Shown one piece after another: positions 33,040-42,149 of a DNA stretch of 64,000 nt; positions within the stretch are counted from its first letter, which is position 1; every line of letters begins with the position of its first letter. The stretch comes from CAYRWR01 sp964537555. GTDB lineage: Bacteria > Spirochaetota > Brevinematia > Brevinematales > CAYRWR01. A program made the translations under genes and the position numbers. Below the pieces are notes generated by a model, which was given only the letters and a program-made list of their open reading frames with translations, had not been told where the DNA came from and searched no databases. The stretch is from NCBI GenBank assembly GCA_964537555.1, contig CAZIAD010000006.1, positions 62,001 to 126,000 on the forward strand, read 5' to 3'.

Positions 33040-34227
33040 CTATTGATTGATTTCCTGAAGGAACTGCTCTGCCTTGGCTTTTAACACCTGAGTTAAGTCT
33101 GTGCGCATTATATAAGCTCTCAGATCCTTTTTAATGGTGCTGGTATCTGCCTGCTGGGAAAGGGCTTTTTTATATTGAGTCTGTATGATACTGAGATCAA
33201 TATCATTGATGCTGTAATTCTCGTGAATATTCCGGATGTCCTGATAATTCTGGAGGGCAGCCTCATAGTTCTGGTCCATGACATAATTATCTGCCAGATA
33301 CTTTACTGCTGTCTCATAGATCTCATAGATGGGATATTTGACTTTGACCAGTAAAAGGTCCTGAATAGCTTCTTTATATTTACCCTGTTTTTGGAGTAAT
33401 ACTGACCTTCTGAATAGAGATACCGGAACAAATTTACTGTCTTTATATTTTTCGATAATAGTACTAAAATTTTTAAGAGAATCTTCTGTCTTTTCCTGGC
33501 TCAACTGGTCCATGGCCAGATTGTATATCTGATAGTCCTGTGCCTGATCCTGTCCTTTTATCTCGATACTTTGATTTTTCTGTTTATACCTGAGGGCATC
33601 AATACCGAAATAGAGTGAAAATCCGCCCCCCAATCCGGCTAATCCATAGCCGGTCCAGGACAGTATATCCAGAAACTTGGCCTGCTCCAGTAGTGAAAAT
33701 ACCTGGCTTGCATTGGTATTGTTCTGATAGGCATCGAAAGCGGTGTTGCCGGTATAGTGAGCGACCAGTCCTGTAGCCAGCCCTATGCCTGTAGTGACCA
33801 GGCTAAAGATAAGGTATTTCCGGTTAGGATTGACCCGATCCATGTATATAGCATCATTTTCAGTTTTAAAATGATAATATCCGGAAGGGATATTACGGAT
33901 TTCTTCATTATCATAGCTCCGGTTATTTATCACTACCGCATTTTTATCGGGAAAATAAAGAGAAAAGGTGTCAGGGGTCAGTATGCTGTAGAGATTGGTC
34001 ACTGAAGACTGAGGACTGAAAGTCATACTGGAGGGATGGTAACCTGTCTTTTTAAAAATGATAGTGCTTTTCTTGGATAGTTTTTCTTTAATGACCAGAG
34101 GAGTAGTGCCTGCACTGACATTATCAATAGTCACTTCAGCCCCTGAGGGAACGCTATTAATAAAAGTATAAGAATAGAGATAGGAGTTCATGAAAAACAG
34201 GCCTAGCAGTAATATTACTTTTTTCAT
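33040..34227 (-). CDS. PEGA-domain and TPR-like envelope protein
   Basis: 395 residues. A signal peptide (~1-19, ending L-Y-S) is followed by a PEGA domain at ~20-90 (VPSGAEVTIDNVSAGTTPL, FKKTGYHP). Two hydrophobic segments occur at ~143-162 and ~190-213. The C-terminal half (~230-395) has helical repeats with tetratricopeptide character (EAALQNYQDIRN, GKYKEAIQDLLLV). PEGA plus TPR proteins are common in spirochaete envelopes, with structural or complex-building roles. It lies downstream of the ftsL-like gene on the same strand. The exact function is unknown. Confidence 0.8.
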   Translation of the reverse strand: MKKVILLLGLFFMNSYLYSYTFINSVPSGAEVTIDNVSAGTTPLVIKEKLSKKSTIIFKKTGYHPSSMTFSPQSSVTNLYSILTPDTFSLYFPDKNAVVINNRSYDNEEIRNIPSGYYHFKTENDAIYMDRVNPNRKYLIFSLVTTGIGLATGLVAHYTGNTAFDAYQNNTNASQVFSLLEQAKFLDILSWTGYGLAGLGGGFSLYFGIDALRYKQKNQSIEIKGQDQAQDYQIYNLAMDQLSQEKTEDSLKNFSTIIEKYKDSKFVPVSLFRRSVLLQKQGKYKEAIQDLLLVKVKYPIYEIYETAVKYLADNYVMDQNYEAALQNYQDIRNIHENYSINDIDLSIIQTQYKKALSQQADTSTIKKDLRAYIMRTDLTQVLKAKAEQFLQEINQ

Positions 34228-34290
34228 CTTTTCCCCCTTTGGTCTATGTAAATATAACTTAATATTAAGGGAAATTCAAGAGATAGTGCT

Positions 34291-34641
34291 TTATTTTACC
34301 TGTTTAGACCAGGCGAATAAGCGGGTGAGGGCATGGTCGACCGGAGAGCTATTGGTCTCTGAGGCTATGTTTTGGGAGCCAATGGGTTGAAGGTCTACTG
34401 AAACGATATCCTGTACTGAAATGGGCTGGCCTACTTCCTGAAGAGAATTCAGGGTAAGACGCTGCATTTCGCGTTGGATCAGAAAATGTACTTCCCTTTT
34501 TTGGGAATTAATAAGTTCTATGTCTTTGTTGAGTTTCATGATCTTGCGGTTGTATTCATGAGATTCCAGTCTCTGCTGGGTGATCAGAAAGGCAAATCCC
34601 AGGCCTATCATGACAAAAAAGATAAATCTAGAACTCTTCAT
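34291..34641 (-). CDS. FtsL-like division protein
   Basis: 116 residues: a short cytoplasmic tail, one membrane segment (~5-22), then a coiled-coil region (~25-75). It overlaps the end of rsmH by 14 nt. Its place right after rsmH is where ftsL sits in the mra/dcw cluster. FtsL sequences are poorly conserved, so the call rests on topology and position. No ftsI follows here; an FtsI-like gene is at 62019-63614 instead. Confidence 0.7.
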   Translation of the reverse strand: MKSSRFIFFVMIGLGFAFLITQQRLESHEYNRKIMKLNKDIELINSQKREVHFLIQREMQRLTLNSLQEVGQPISVQDIVSVDLQPIGSQNIASETNSSPVDHALTRLFAWSKQVK

Positions 34642-35512
34642 TCATAGTCCTTTTCTCAAATATTCTTAACTTGGCACTACGTGCAGCCGGATTACGGTTC
34701 AGCTCGTCAGGGCCGGCAATGCAGGGCTTCTTAGTGACAATGATTCCAGCCTGTTGCTGTGCCAGTTCCCTGAATTTCCATTTCACTATCCTGTCCTCCA
34801 GGGAGTGAAAGCTGATAATGCCCAGTCTGCCTCCTTCTTTGAGGCATCCCAGGGCTGCAGGTATAAATGCTTCCAGTTCTTCCCATTCCCGGTTTACATA
34901 TATGCGTAATGCCTGGAATGACTTGGTGGCGGCATGTATTCTGGCATGAGCGTTCTTCTTTCCTTTTACAATAGCCAGGGCCAGTTCTTTACTGCTATTG
35001 TAGGGCCGGTGCGCTACAATAGAATGGGCTATTCTGCGGGATTCATGCTCCTCGCCGTATTTATACAGTATATCTGCTATCTCCTGTTCCGGGTATTGGT
35101 TGACAACATCCCGGGCTGATACTCCCTCACCGTCCAGTCTCATGTCCAGAGATTCATCATCCTCAAAACTAAAGCCCAGGCCGCTGTTTTTCAGATGAAA
35201 CATGGAAATGCCCAGATCGGCCAGTATTGCATCTACAGACTGTATATTCTGCTGGTCCAGTGCCTCCCGGATATGTGAAAAGGTGGTGTTGACAAAGCTG
35301 ACATTCTTCCTGTCATGCATTCTTTGCCGGGCGACATCCAGTATATCGGTATTTCTGTCCAAACAGATTAGTCTACCCTGGGGGTTTAACTGAGAAAATG
35401 CAGAAGAATGTCCCCCTTCACCGGTGGTGGCATCCACAATTAAAGAATGGCTTTGGATCTGGAAAAAATCAATGATCTCATCCAACAGAATAGGCTGGTG
35501 TTTTATTTCCAT
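34628..35512 (-). CDS. rsmH: 16S rRNA (cytosine-1402-N4)-methyltransferase RsmH
   Basis: 294 residues. Begins HQPILLDEIIDFF; the SAM motif is DATTGEGGHSSAF, followed by DAILADLGISMFHL and the C-terminal SFHSLEDRIVKWKFRE block, all characteristic of RsmH (MraW). It methylates C1402 of 16S rRNA near the P site. Its ATG directly abuts the stop of the upstream phosphatase/kinase gene, and mraZ is absent. Confidence 0.97.
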   Translation of the reverse strand: MEIKHQPILLDEIIDFFQIQSHSLIVDATTGEGGHSSAFSQLNPQGRLICLDRNTDILDVARQRMHDRKNVSFVNTTFSHIREALDQQNIQSVDAILADLGISMFHLKNSGLGFSFEDDESLDMRLDGEGVSARDVVNQYPEQEIADILYKYGEEHESRRIAHSIVAHRPYNSSKELALAIVKGKKNAHARIHAATKSFQALRIYVNREWEELEAFIPAALGCLKEGGRLGIISFHSLEDRIVKWKFRELAQQQAGIIVTKKPCIAGPDELNRNPAARSAKLRIFEKRTMNEEF

Positions 35513-37939
35513 TTACTCTCCGCTGATCTGCATATACATGGTGATTTCATTCCCGGATTTGTTATAGCGGACTTTTTTCATCATCTTGAAGATCATAAAT
35601 AAGCCTCGGCCGGAGGGCTTGAGCAGGTTTTCCTGGGCCAGGGGATCAGGAATAGAATTGGGTTTAAAGCCGGGTCCGTCATCTCTGATCTTAAAAGCCA
35701 GCCAGTTTTTAGCAAAGATCCGGTAGATGATGGTGACCCGCTTCTGGACGTTAAACTTATTACCGTGTTCCACAGCATTGATCATAGCTTCATAGAGTGC
35801 GGTATAGAGCTTCCACTCATCTTCTTCCCCCAGGGCTATTTTTTTACTGATGGCCGAGAGTATTTTTACGATAGCCAGGTCTATTTCCAGTACATTGGAA
35901 GGAATGGACAGATAGTTTTTGTAGGCGATCTTGCGGTTAAATATCAACAAAAGCATGGAGATATCGTCTTCAGAGAAACTGGTGGCATTTTTTACGATAT
36001 TTACATAGACATCATCCAGTATATCCCGGGTCCGAAGATCTGCACTCTTTTCGAATACGTTTTTCATGCCTTCGAAGTTAATACTGGAATCATTCTTTTT
36101 AAAGTTCATGATACCATCTGTGTACAGCAGTAGTTTTCCATCAGAGGGTAGTGTCACGGTTTCCAGCAGGTCCTCAAAAGAGAGGTTTTGGAGGCTGCCC
36201 AGAGGGAATCCCATTCCTTTGAGTATCTCCACCTTTTCCTGCTTGTCGTCATAGACCAGGGGGAAGGGGTGTCCGCAGTTGATATACTGCATCTTGTACT
36301 GTACAGTATCGATGATCCCATAAAACATGGTGATGAAGCTATCTTCGGGGATGATCTTAAGTAAACCTGTATTTAAATAACTCATCATTTCATTCAGTTT
36401 GTGGGGGTCTTTAGGGGCAAATTCCACCAGGATCTTGAGCATAGCAGTGATGAGGGAAGCTGACACGCCATGGCCGGCCACATCAGCTATAATCACTCCC
36501 AGGTGGTTATCATCTATAGGAATGATATCGAAGAAGTCTCCCCCCAGCTGGTAGGACGGCTTATATAAAGTGTGAAAGCGGATACCTGGGGTATAGATGG
36601 GAGGAATGGCCAGAATGTGTTCCTGTACGATTTTTGCCGTATTCAGTTCCTCTTCCAGGAGCCGGGTCTTTTCATCCAGCTGCGTATAAAGAGCGTTTTC
36701 CAGGGAGATATCCTGGAATACCGCTTCGATCAGGTCCTCTTCACCCAGTTCTACTTTACGCAGGTTGACAGAAAAAATCCGGTTTCCATATTCAGGCTTG
36801 GAATTAAACTTGTAATACTGGGATTCGACATTATCGGTCTCAGATAAGATCTCTTCAATATCTTCATCTTCAAAGTCAAAAAAGTCAGTGAGGTTACGTC
36901 CCTGTAATTGGGTGAGATTAGCCAGTCCCAATGAGAACATAAAATTATCATTTACGAAATAAATACGGGAATCTTTGTTGAGTATGGCCAGTCCTACGGG
37001 CAGCTTTTTGATCAGTTTGCGGTAGCGTTTTTCAGAGATCTCCAGCTTGCGGTAGAGGAGGTATTGAATCGACTCATCGATGATGATAAACACCCCACCG
37101 CTCACCTCTCCTTTATCAGAATAGACCGGAAAACCCTGAATTTTCAGAAATTTCTGGTTATAATTGAGATCTGTCTCAATAGCATTGCCCCGGAAGATCT
37201 CTGTCAATTGTTCAGAGGGGACGATTTCCTGTATATTCTGAATAGCAGGGGTAAAAAGCATGTTGAATTTACTGTTGGCTTTGGATAGGGCTCCTCCCGG
37301 GTCACATATCCCCATGGGCAGAGGCCCCCGGAAGAATACGTTATCCAGTAGTTCGTAATTTTCCCGGTAGCGCTGTGTGAAGTCTTTGTAATACAGTATC
37401 AGCTGTAACTGAAACTGAAAGGACTTGATATATTTGATACTGTCAGCGTTCCATTTTTTATTGCGGTAAAATACCAGGAGCATATAGCTCATCTGCAGGG
37501 GAATCACCGGAATAGAAAAAGCATGACAATGGATATCTCTTATGTTCTGTGAAGAATCAGGAAGAAGTCGGAAAATAGGGCTGCCCGGAGCTATATAGGA
37601 ATTGTCCAGCTCCCTGTATGAAGTATGCTGATCCAGTACTTCCTGAATGTCTTTATCCTGTATGGCATTGAGATTGATGACATCTATTTTGGATTGGGGA
37701 TCGATCTTAATGAGTCCTACAGAGTCTATAGCCGGATGTTTTGATATAGCATCCAGGAGCTGTTTGAGCAGATTGTCAGTATTTAAGATGTTGGAAAAAG
37801 TGGTTATTGTATCGTTACTGGTCCTGAAAAAATCTAAAAACTCACTGGATTTATCTTTAAGGAGCAATCTGCTCACTAACATACCCAATACAAAAGTGAC
37901 AACACTGGCTGCGATACCGATAATCAAGTACACATTCAT
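35513..37939 (-). CDS. Partner-switching regulator: PAS, PP2C phosphatase and anti-sigma kinase domains in one protein
   Basis: 808 residues. One N-terminal membrane segment (~5-25), a GAF-like region (~35-185), two PAS-like regions (~210-310 and ~315-420), then a SpoIIE/RsbU PP2C phosphatase (~440-645: LGGDFFDI, VIIADVAGHGVSA, LLYTDGIMNF). The C-terminal part is a RsbW/SpoIIAB-type ATPase (~665-808: YEAMINAVEHGNK, DDGPGFKP). This merges the phosphatase and the kinase of an RsbU-RsbV-RsbW pathway. The STAS protein gene lies just upstream on the same strand and is the likely substrate. No sigma factor is nearby, so the output is unknown. Confidence 0.9.
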   Translation of the reverse strand: MNVYLIIGIAASVVTFVLGMLVSRLLLKDKSSEFLDFFRTSNDTITTFSNILNTDNLLKQLLDAISKHPAIDSVGLIKIDPQSKIDVINLNAIQDKDIQEVLDQHTSYRELDNSYIAPGSPIFRLLPDSSQNIRDIHCHAFSIPVIPLQMSYMLLVFYRNKKWNADSIKYIKSFQFQLQLILYYKDFTQRYRENYELLDNVFFRGPLPMGICDPGGALSKANSKFNMLFTPAIQNIQEIVPSEQLTEIFRGNAIETDLNYNQKFLKIQGFPVYSDKGEVSGGVFIIIDESIQYLLYRKLEISEKRYRKLIKKLPVGLAILNKDSRIYFVNDNFMFSLGLANLTQLQGRNLTDFFDFEDEDIEEILSETDNVESQYYKFNSKPEYGNRIFSVNLRKVELGEEDLIEAVFQDISLENALYTQLDEKTRLLEEELNTAKIVQEHILAIPPIYTPGIRFHTLYKPSYQLGGDFFDIIPIDDNHLGVIIADVAGHGVSASLITAMLKILVEFAPKDPHKLNEMMSYLNTGLLKIIPEDSFITMFYGIIDTVQYKMQYINCGHPFPLVYDDKQEKVEILKGMGFPLGSLQNLSFEDLLETVTLPSDGKLLLYTDGIMNFKKNDSSINFEGMKNVFEKSADLRTRDILDDVYVNIVKNATSFSEDDISMLLLIFNRKIAYKNYLSIPSNVLEIDLAIVKILSAISKKIALGEEDEWKLYTALYEAMINAVEHGNKFNVQKRVTIIYRIFAKNWLAFKIRDDGPGFKPNSIPDPLAQENLLKPSGRGLFMIFKMMKKVRYNKSGNEITMYMQISGE

Positions 37940-37970
37940 GGTTACATCCTTGTCAATATGAGGGAATGGA

Positions 37971-38002
37971 GTAAAAGAAAAAAGGCGGCTTTAAGCCGCC
38001 TT
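37971..38002 (-). terminator. Terminator or attenuator after the STAS gene
   Basis: AAGGCGGC (37982-37989) and GCCGCCTT (37995-38002) pair with loop TTTAA. On the minus strand a T-rich run (TTTTTTCTTTT) follows. It lies between the STAS and phosphatase/kinase genes, so read-through would lower expression of the downstream gene relative to STAS. Confidence 0.8.
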
Positions 38003-38008
38003 CTTAGC

Positions 38009-38335
38009 TTACTCTATTTCATCAATATTATCGTAGATAGGGAAGAACTCATTTAAGCGGAAAGTGATAAATAATTCTTTAATGTCTTTGTTAAGCCCGA
38101 CAATAAAGATATTTCCACCAAGGTCATCCAGGCGCTTGTAAGCCAGCAATAATTTTCCTATACCGCTGCTTCCGATAAATGCCACTTCATAAAAATCGAT
38201 GATGATATCTTTCTTGCCTTCATCGATCAAAGTAGTCAGTACTTCCTTAAATTCTCTGGCAGCAGGATCAGTCACCAGGTTTTCTTTTATTATAAGGAGG
38301 GCTTTTCCCTTGTAGTCTTTAATCTCGTATTTCAT
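38009..38335 (-). CDS. STAS-domain anti-sigma factor antagonist (RsbV/SpoIIAA type)
   Basis: 108 residues from the ATG at 38335. An in-frame ATG at 38350 is rejected because the GGAGGAAAC ribosome site lies between the two. The fold is a single STAS domain with the phosphorylatable serine in FIGSSGIGKLL. In this pathway the unphosphorylated form binds the anti-sigma kinase and releases its partner. The upstream position relative to the phosphatase/kinase fusion (35513-37939) argues for a functional pair. Confidence 0.92.
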   Translation of the reverse strand: MKYEIKDYKGKALLIIKENLVTDPAAREFKEVLTTLIDEGKKDIIIDFYEVAFIGSSGIGKLLLAYKRLDDLGGNIFIVGLNKDIKELFITFRLNEFFPIYDNIDEIE

Positions 38336-38364
38336 GTTTCCTCCACGCATTTTTCATCACCTTA

Positions 38365-38392
38365 ATTTTAACATTTTTGCAGGATAAGTCAA
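38365..38392 (-). promoter_or_regulatory. Promoter of the STAS gene
   Basis: Minus strand: TTGACT (38387-38392), 16 bp, TAAAAT (38365-38370). Confidence 0.55.
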
Positions 38393-38503
38393 GTGGAGGA
38401 AAAATAAATATTTTTTAGGAATATTAAGCATAACTGATTTGATTATTATAGGTGCATATTGAAGAAATTAAGATGAAATAATGCAACGATACCATGACAA
38501 GAT

Positions 38504-38532
38504 TTAACAATATGAGGCGATTAAGGTAATAT
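38504..38532 (+). promoter_or_regulatory. Promoter of comM
   Basis: TTAACA (38504-38509), 17 bp, TAATAT (38527-38532), 22 bp before the ATG; ribosome site TAAGGAG. Confidence 0.5.
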
Positions 38533-38553
38533 AAATAATTTAAGGAGTTAGGG

Positions 38554-40062
38554 ATGACCAGATTGCTTTCAGCTTCCTATTTTGGGTTGGATACCCGTTT
38601 AGTGGAGATAGAAGTGGACATAGTGACCAAGGTAAAATCTTTTGAGATAGTAGGAATGGTGGGGGTAGCAGTAAAGGAGTCTGTGAAGAGGATTGAATCG
38701 GCTATAGTAAATTCAGGATACCATTTTCCCGGTAAAAAGATAGTAGTAAATCTGGCTCCTGCAGGGGTCAAAAAAGTAGGGACCCTCTTTGATCTGCCTA
38801 TTGCCCTGGGTATTCTGGATGAAAAATTTCCTCTGCAATACCTGGAGGAGTCTGTCATCATAGGAGAATTGTCACTGGATGGAAAGCTAAGGCCTGTCTC
38901 AGGTGCCCTGCCTATTGCCCTGGAAGCTAAAAAACAGGGCCTGCTCAAGGTGTTGTGCCCCATTCAGAATTACAGGGAAATGTCTGTAGTAGAGGGTATA
39001 GAAGTGATCCCCCTGGATTCGCTGATAGAAGCTATGGAGTACCTGCAGGGTTACAATAGAGATGTGTGTTTGCCCCAGGATCCGGAGCCATTAAAGATCG
39101 AGCAGAGAGGGCGTGATATGAAAGATATTCGCGGTCAGGAGTCGGCTAAACGAGCCATCGAGATCGCAGCTGCGGGCGGCCATAATGCTCTCATGGTAGG
39201 CCCCCCGGGTACTGGTAAGACCATGCTTGCCCAGAGAATATCCGGAATATTACCTGAAATGAGTCTGGATGAATCCCTGGAGACCACCATGATCTATAGT
39301 GTGGCCGGAAAGACAGATGCCCGCCATCCCCTGGTGGTAGAAAGGCCCTTTCGTAATCCCCACCATACCGCCAGTGATGTATCTATCATCGGCGGGGGAC
39401 GGATACCCCGCCCCGGTGAAGTGAGCCTGGCTCATAACGGAGTGCTTTTTCTGGATGAGTTTCAGGAATTCCGGTCCAATGTGCTTCAGGTCCTGAGGCA
39501 ACCTATGGAGGACAGGAGGGTCACTATTTCCCGGGCAGAGGGGACTGTGGACTTCCCGGCCCGCTTTATGCTCATAGGAGCCATGAATCCCTCCCGTAAG
39601 AATGTAGAGCTGGAAAACTGGTCTCTGGAAGATATGCAGAAAGTCCTGGCCAAGCTGTCCGGCCCTCTACTGGACCGTATGGACATTCAGATACAGGTGT
39701 CACGCATGAGTTATGATGCCCTGAAGTCTCAGCCTCAGGGGGAGGACAGTGCTACCATACGATCCCGGGTGATCCGGTCCCGGGAGATACAGCAGGAACG
39801 TTTCCGTGATAGTGGTATATACAGCAACTCCGAGATGAGCCACCGCCAGGTGGAGGCATTCTGTAAGCTCGGCCCCAGTGGAGAGAGTCTGCTCAAGCTG
39901 GCTATGGATAAGTTTGTCCTGTCCATCCGGACCTATGACAAGATCCTCAAGATCGCCCGAACCATCGCAGACCTGGAGGGTGCAGAACATATCAGGGATG
40001 AACATATCTCGGAAGCCCTGCAGTACCGGGTCCTGGACCGTATCTTAAATTTCATCATGTAG
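38554..40062 (+). CDS. comM: ComM / YifB family AAA+ helicase
   Basis: 502 residues, normal ComM length. An N-terminal Lon-protease-like domain (VEVDIVTKVKSFEIVGM, VVNLAPAGVKKVGT) is followed by the Mg-chelatase-type AAA+ core with Walker A GPPGTGKTMLAQ, Walker B VLFLDEF and NPSRKN. ComM is a hexameric branch-migration helicase that helps integrate DNA taken up in natural transformation; YifB is the E. coli name. No other competence genes are in the window. Confidence 0.94.
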   Translation: MTRLLSASYFGLDTRLVEIEVDIVTKVKSFEIVGMVGVAVKESVKRIESAIVNSGYHFPGKKIVVNLAPAGVKKVGTLFDLPIALGILDEKFPLQYLEESVIIGELSLDGKLRPVSGALPIALEAKKQGLLKVLCPIQNYREMSVVEGIEVIPLDSLIEAMEYLQGYNRDVCLPQDPEPLKIEQRGRDMKDIRGQESAKRAIEIAAAGGHNALMVGPPGTGKTMLAQRISGILPEMSLDESLETTMIYSVAGKTDARHPLVVERPFRNPHHTASDVSIIGGGRIPRPGEVSLAHNGVLFLDEFQEFRSNVLQVLRQPMEDRRVTISRAEGTVDFPARFMLIGAMNPSRKNVELENWSLEDMQKVLAKLSGPLLDRMDIQIQVSRMSYDALKSQPQGEDSATIRSRVIRSREIQQERFRDSGIYSNSEMSHRQVEAFCKLGPSGESLLKLAMDKFVLSIRTYDKILKIARTIADLEGAEHIRDEHISEALQYRVLDRILNFIM

Positions 40063-40077
40063 CCGGATTTTCATTTC

Positions 40078-40106
40078 TTTACACATCTTCTCTGCTAATG
40101 TATGAT
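40078..40106 (+). promoter_or_regulatory. Promoter of the SRAP gene
   Basis: TTTACA (40078-40083), 17 bp, TATGAT (40101-40106), 20 bp before the ATG at 40127. Confidence 0.55.
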
Positions 40107-40126
40107 AAATGCAGAGGGAGGGACCC

Positions 40127-40801
40127 ATGTGTGGAAGATATTTTATCCCGGCTGAATTTGAGCGATTTTATTATGACTTTCAGACTATGCTGCCCCTGGA
40201 GGAGGGGCTCCTTAAGGGGATAGAGCCTAATTATGACCTTAGCCCCTCTCAGACGGCTCCGGTCATTGTACAGCAGGATGCTAATCTTGTGCTTATGAAT
40301 GCCCACTGGGGACTGATCCCCTCTTGGGCCAAAGATCCGAAGATAGGGTTTAAGACCTTTAATGCCCGCGCAGAGACTCTGGCTCAGAAGCCCAGCTTTC
40401 GTTCAGCCTTTCAGAAAAGGCGCTGCCTGGTTCCGGCCGGAGGATTCTATGAGTGGCAGGGGGAAAAGGGGCATAAGACACGTTACTGTATACGGCCCCT
40501 TAAACACCCGCTTTTCTTATTTGCCGGCCTGTGGGAGCACTGGACCCAGGCAGACGGGCAGCAGCTCTATAGCTTTACTATAATCACGACCAGTGCCAAT
40601 GAAGCCATGCACCAGATACATGAGCGTATGCCTGTCATACTGGAGCCTGATCAGGCCCGGGCCTGGCTGGACAGTAGCGCCAGGGCAGCAGATTTGACAC
40701 CTCTGATGCGCCCCTGTGCAGCCGGGGCCCTGGAGCTGTATCCTGTACAGCCTCAGCCCCATGATTACCACGGGCCGGACCTTACTCTAAGGCTTGAGTG
40801 A
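40127..40801 (+). CDS. SRAP-domain protein (YedK/HMCES family) shielding abasic sites
   Basis: 224 residues from the ATG at 40127. This start is fixed by the MCGRYF N-terminus, since the family needs Cys2 exposed after Met removal; GGGAGGG precedes it. Other family residues are visible: NARAET, CLVPAGGFYEWQ and IHERMPVIL. SRAP proteins form a thiazolidine crosslink through Cys2 with abasic sites in single-stranded DNA, protecting them during replication. It converges with umuC, overlapping its end by 20 bp. The neighbourhood of SOS genes fits. Confidence 0.95.
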   Translation: MCGRYFIPAEFERFYYDFQTMLPLEEGLLKGIEPNYDLSPSQTAPVIVQQDANLVLMNAHWGLIPSWAKDPKIGFKTFNARAETLAQKPSFRSAFQKRRCLVPAGGFYEWQGEKGHKTRYCIRPLKHPLFLFAGLWEHWTQADGQQLYSFTIITTSANEAMHQIHERMPVILEPDQARAWLDSSARAADLTPLMRPCAAGALELYPVQPQPHDYHGPDLTLRLE

Positions 40802-42149
40802 GGACCAGGGGCAGGTCGTTCAGGTCGGTGATTCCGGCGGATAGGTGATCTCTTTTCATGGTCCACCCCTGTTGATCCCAGCCCTGGGATGCCAGGCGTA
40901 TGGAGTGCTCCCCGTAGCGGGTCTTTATCTCATCCATGACTTTCATAAATCGCATCTCTTTATCCTGCTTGTGATATTCTGAAGGATCTACAAACAGTTT
41001 CATCTGGTAATCCGGCCCGCTGATGTCGCCCAGCTCTACATTGGCCCGCACGAAACGGTAACCCCGGGGCAGCTGAGCCTGCAGTTTCTGGGAGATGATG
41101 CTTTCCCGGGAACGCAGGTAGAGCTGGTCCAGCAGTTTGAGAGCCGTCTCGATGAGAAAGGGAGTGTAGGCGCTGGGCCGGGGAAAGCGGGTACTGTGGC
41201 AGACATTAAACTGGGGCTCGGAAGGGCTGAACTGGTTGGTCTGCAGGCATACCCCTATGGACCCGGCAAAGGAATTGAACTCACGGAGCTTGCGCACGGC
41301 GATGGTGGTATACTCCGCGATGGCCTGCTGCAGGTCAGGCAGATCGGTGACGCGCCGGTTAAAGGAGCGTCCGCTGATGACCTGCTGCCGGGGACTGGCC
41401 CGGTCTTCAAACTGTATACAGGGGATGCCCCGCAGCTCCAGGACGATACCCTGTCCCACCTTGCCCCCCAGTTTTTTACGGGCCCACTCCAGGTCGGCCT
41501 GTTTGAGGGCGTAGGCGGTATGTATACCGGCCCGCTGGCACTGGATGGCCTTGCGCCCCCCGATATTCCAGATATCTGCTATGGGAAAGTGGCGCAGTAT
41601 ATAGTCTATATGTTCCCCCTGGTGCATCACAAACACCCCCTGGAGCCGGGGGTGTTTCTTGGCTACCTCCATGGCGATCTTGGTGAGGGTCTTGGTGGGG
41701 GCTATACCTATGGACACGGGGAGGTGGGTGCGGCTCCAGATCTCGTGCTTCAGCTCCAGCCCGTAGGCCAGGGCCTTCTCAGGGTCCATGCCCTTGAGAA
41801 GAAGAAAGGCCTCATCGATAGAGTATTCCTCCACCCAGGGGCAGTAGTCCCGCAGGGTGTCCATCATACGGGTAGAGAGCTGGTCGTACAGGGTGTAGTT
41901 ACTGGAAAATACCTCTACCCGGTGTTTAGTGATGATGTGCTGGTTCTTGTAGATAGGCGTACCCAGCACAAAGCCCAGGGCCTTCGCTTCGGGGCTGATG
42001 GCGATGGCACAGCCGTCATTATTGGACATCACGACCACAGGTACATCCCGGAGATGGGGGCGGAAGGCCCGCTCGCAGGATACGTAAAACTTATTGGCAT
42101 CCACCAGGGCGTACAGGGTAGAGCTTTGGAGATGGTCCCACTGTATCAC
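40782..42149 (-). CDS. umuC: DNA polymerase V catalytic subunit UmuC
   Basis: 455 residues from a GTG that overlaps the umuD-like stop (GTGA). Y-family polymerase motifs: ALVDANKFYVSCERAF with the first metal Asp, EYSIDEAFL with the catalytic Asp-Glu pair, IGIAPTKTLTKIA, and the little-finger region. The C-terminal ~50 residues fit the DUF4113 tail of UmuC. It carries out error-prone translesion synthesis and normally needs a UmuD' dimer and RecA. The coupled upstream gene encodes the unusual UmuD homologue. Confidence 0.95.
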   Translation of the reverse strand: MIQWDHLQSSTLYALVDANKFYVSCERAFRPHLRDVPVVVMSNNDGCAIAISPEAKALGFVLGTPIYKNQHIITKHRVEVFSSNYTLYDQLSTRMMDTLRDYCPWVEEYSIDEAFLLLKGMDPEKALAYGLELKHEIWSRTHLPVSIGIAPTKTLTKIAMEVAKKHPRLQGVFVMHQGEHIDYILRHFPIADIWNIGGRKAIQCQRAGIHTAYALKQADLEWARKKLGGKVGQGIVLELRGIPCIQFEDRASPRQQVISGRSFNRRVTDLPDLQQAIAEYTTIAVRKLREFNSFAGSIGVCLQTNQFSPSEPQFNVCHSTRFPRPSAYTPFLIETALKLLDQLYLRSRESIISQKLQAQLPRGYRFVRANVELGDISGPDYQMKLFVDPSEYHKQDKEMRFMKVMDEIKTRYGEHSIRLASQGWDQQGWTMKRDHLSAGITDLNDLPLVLTQALE

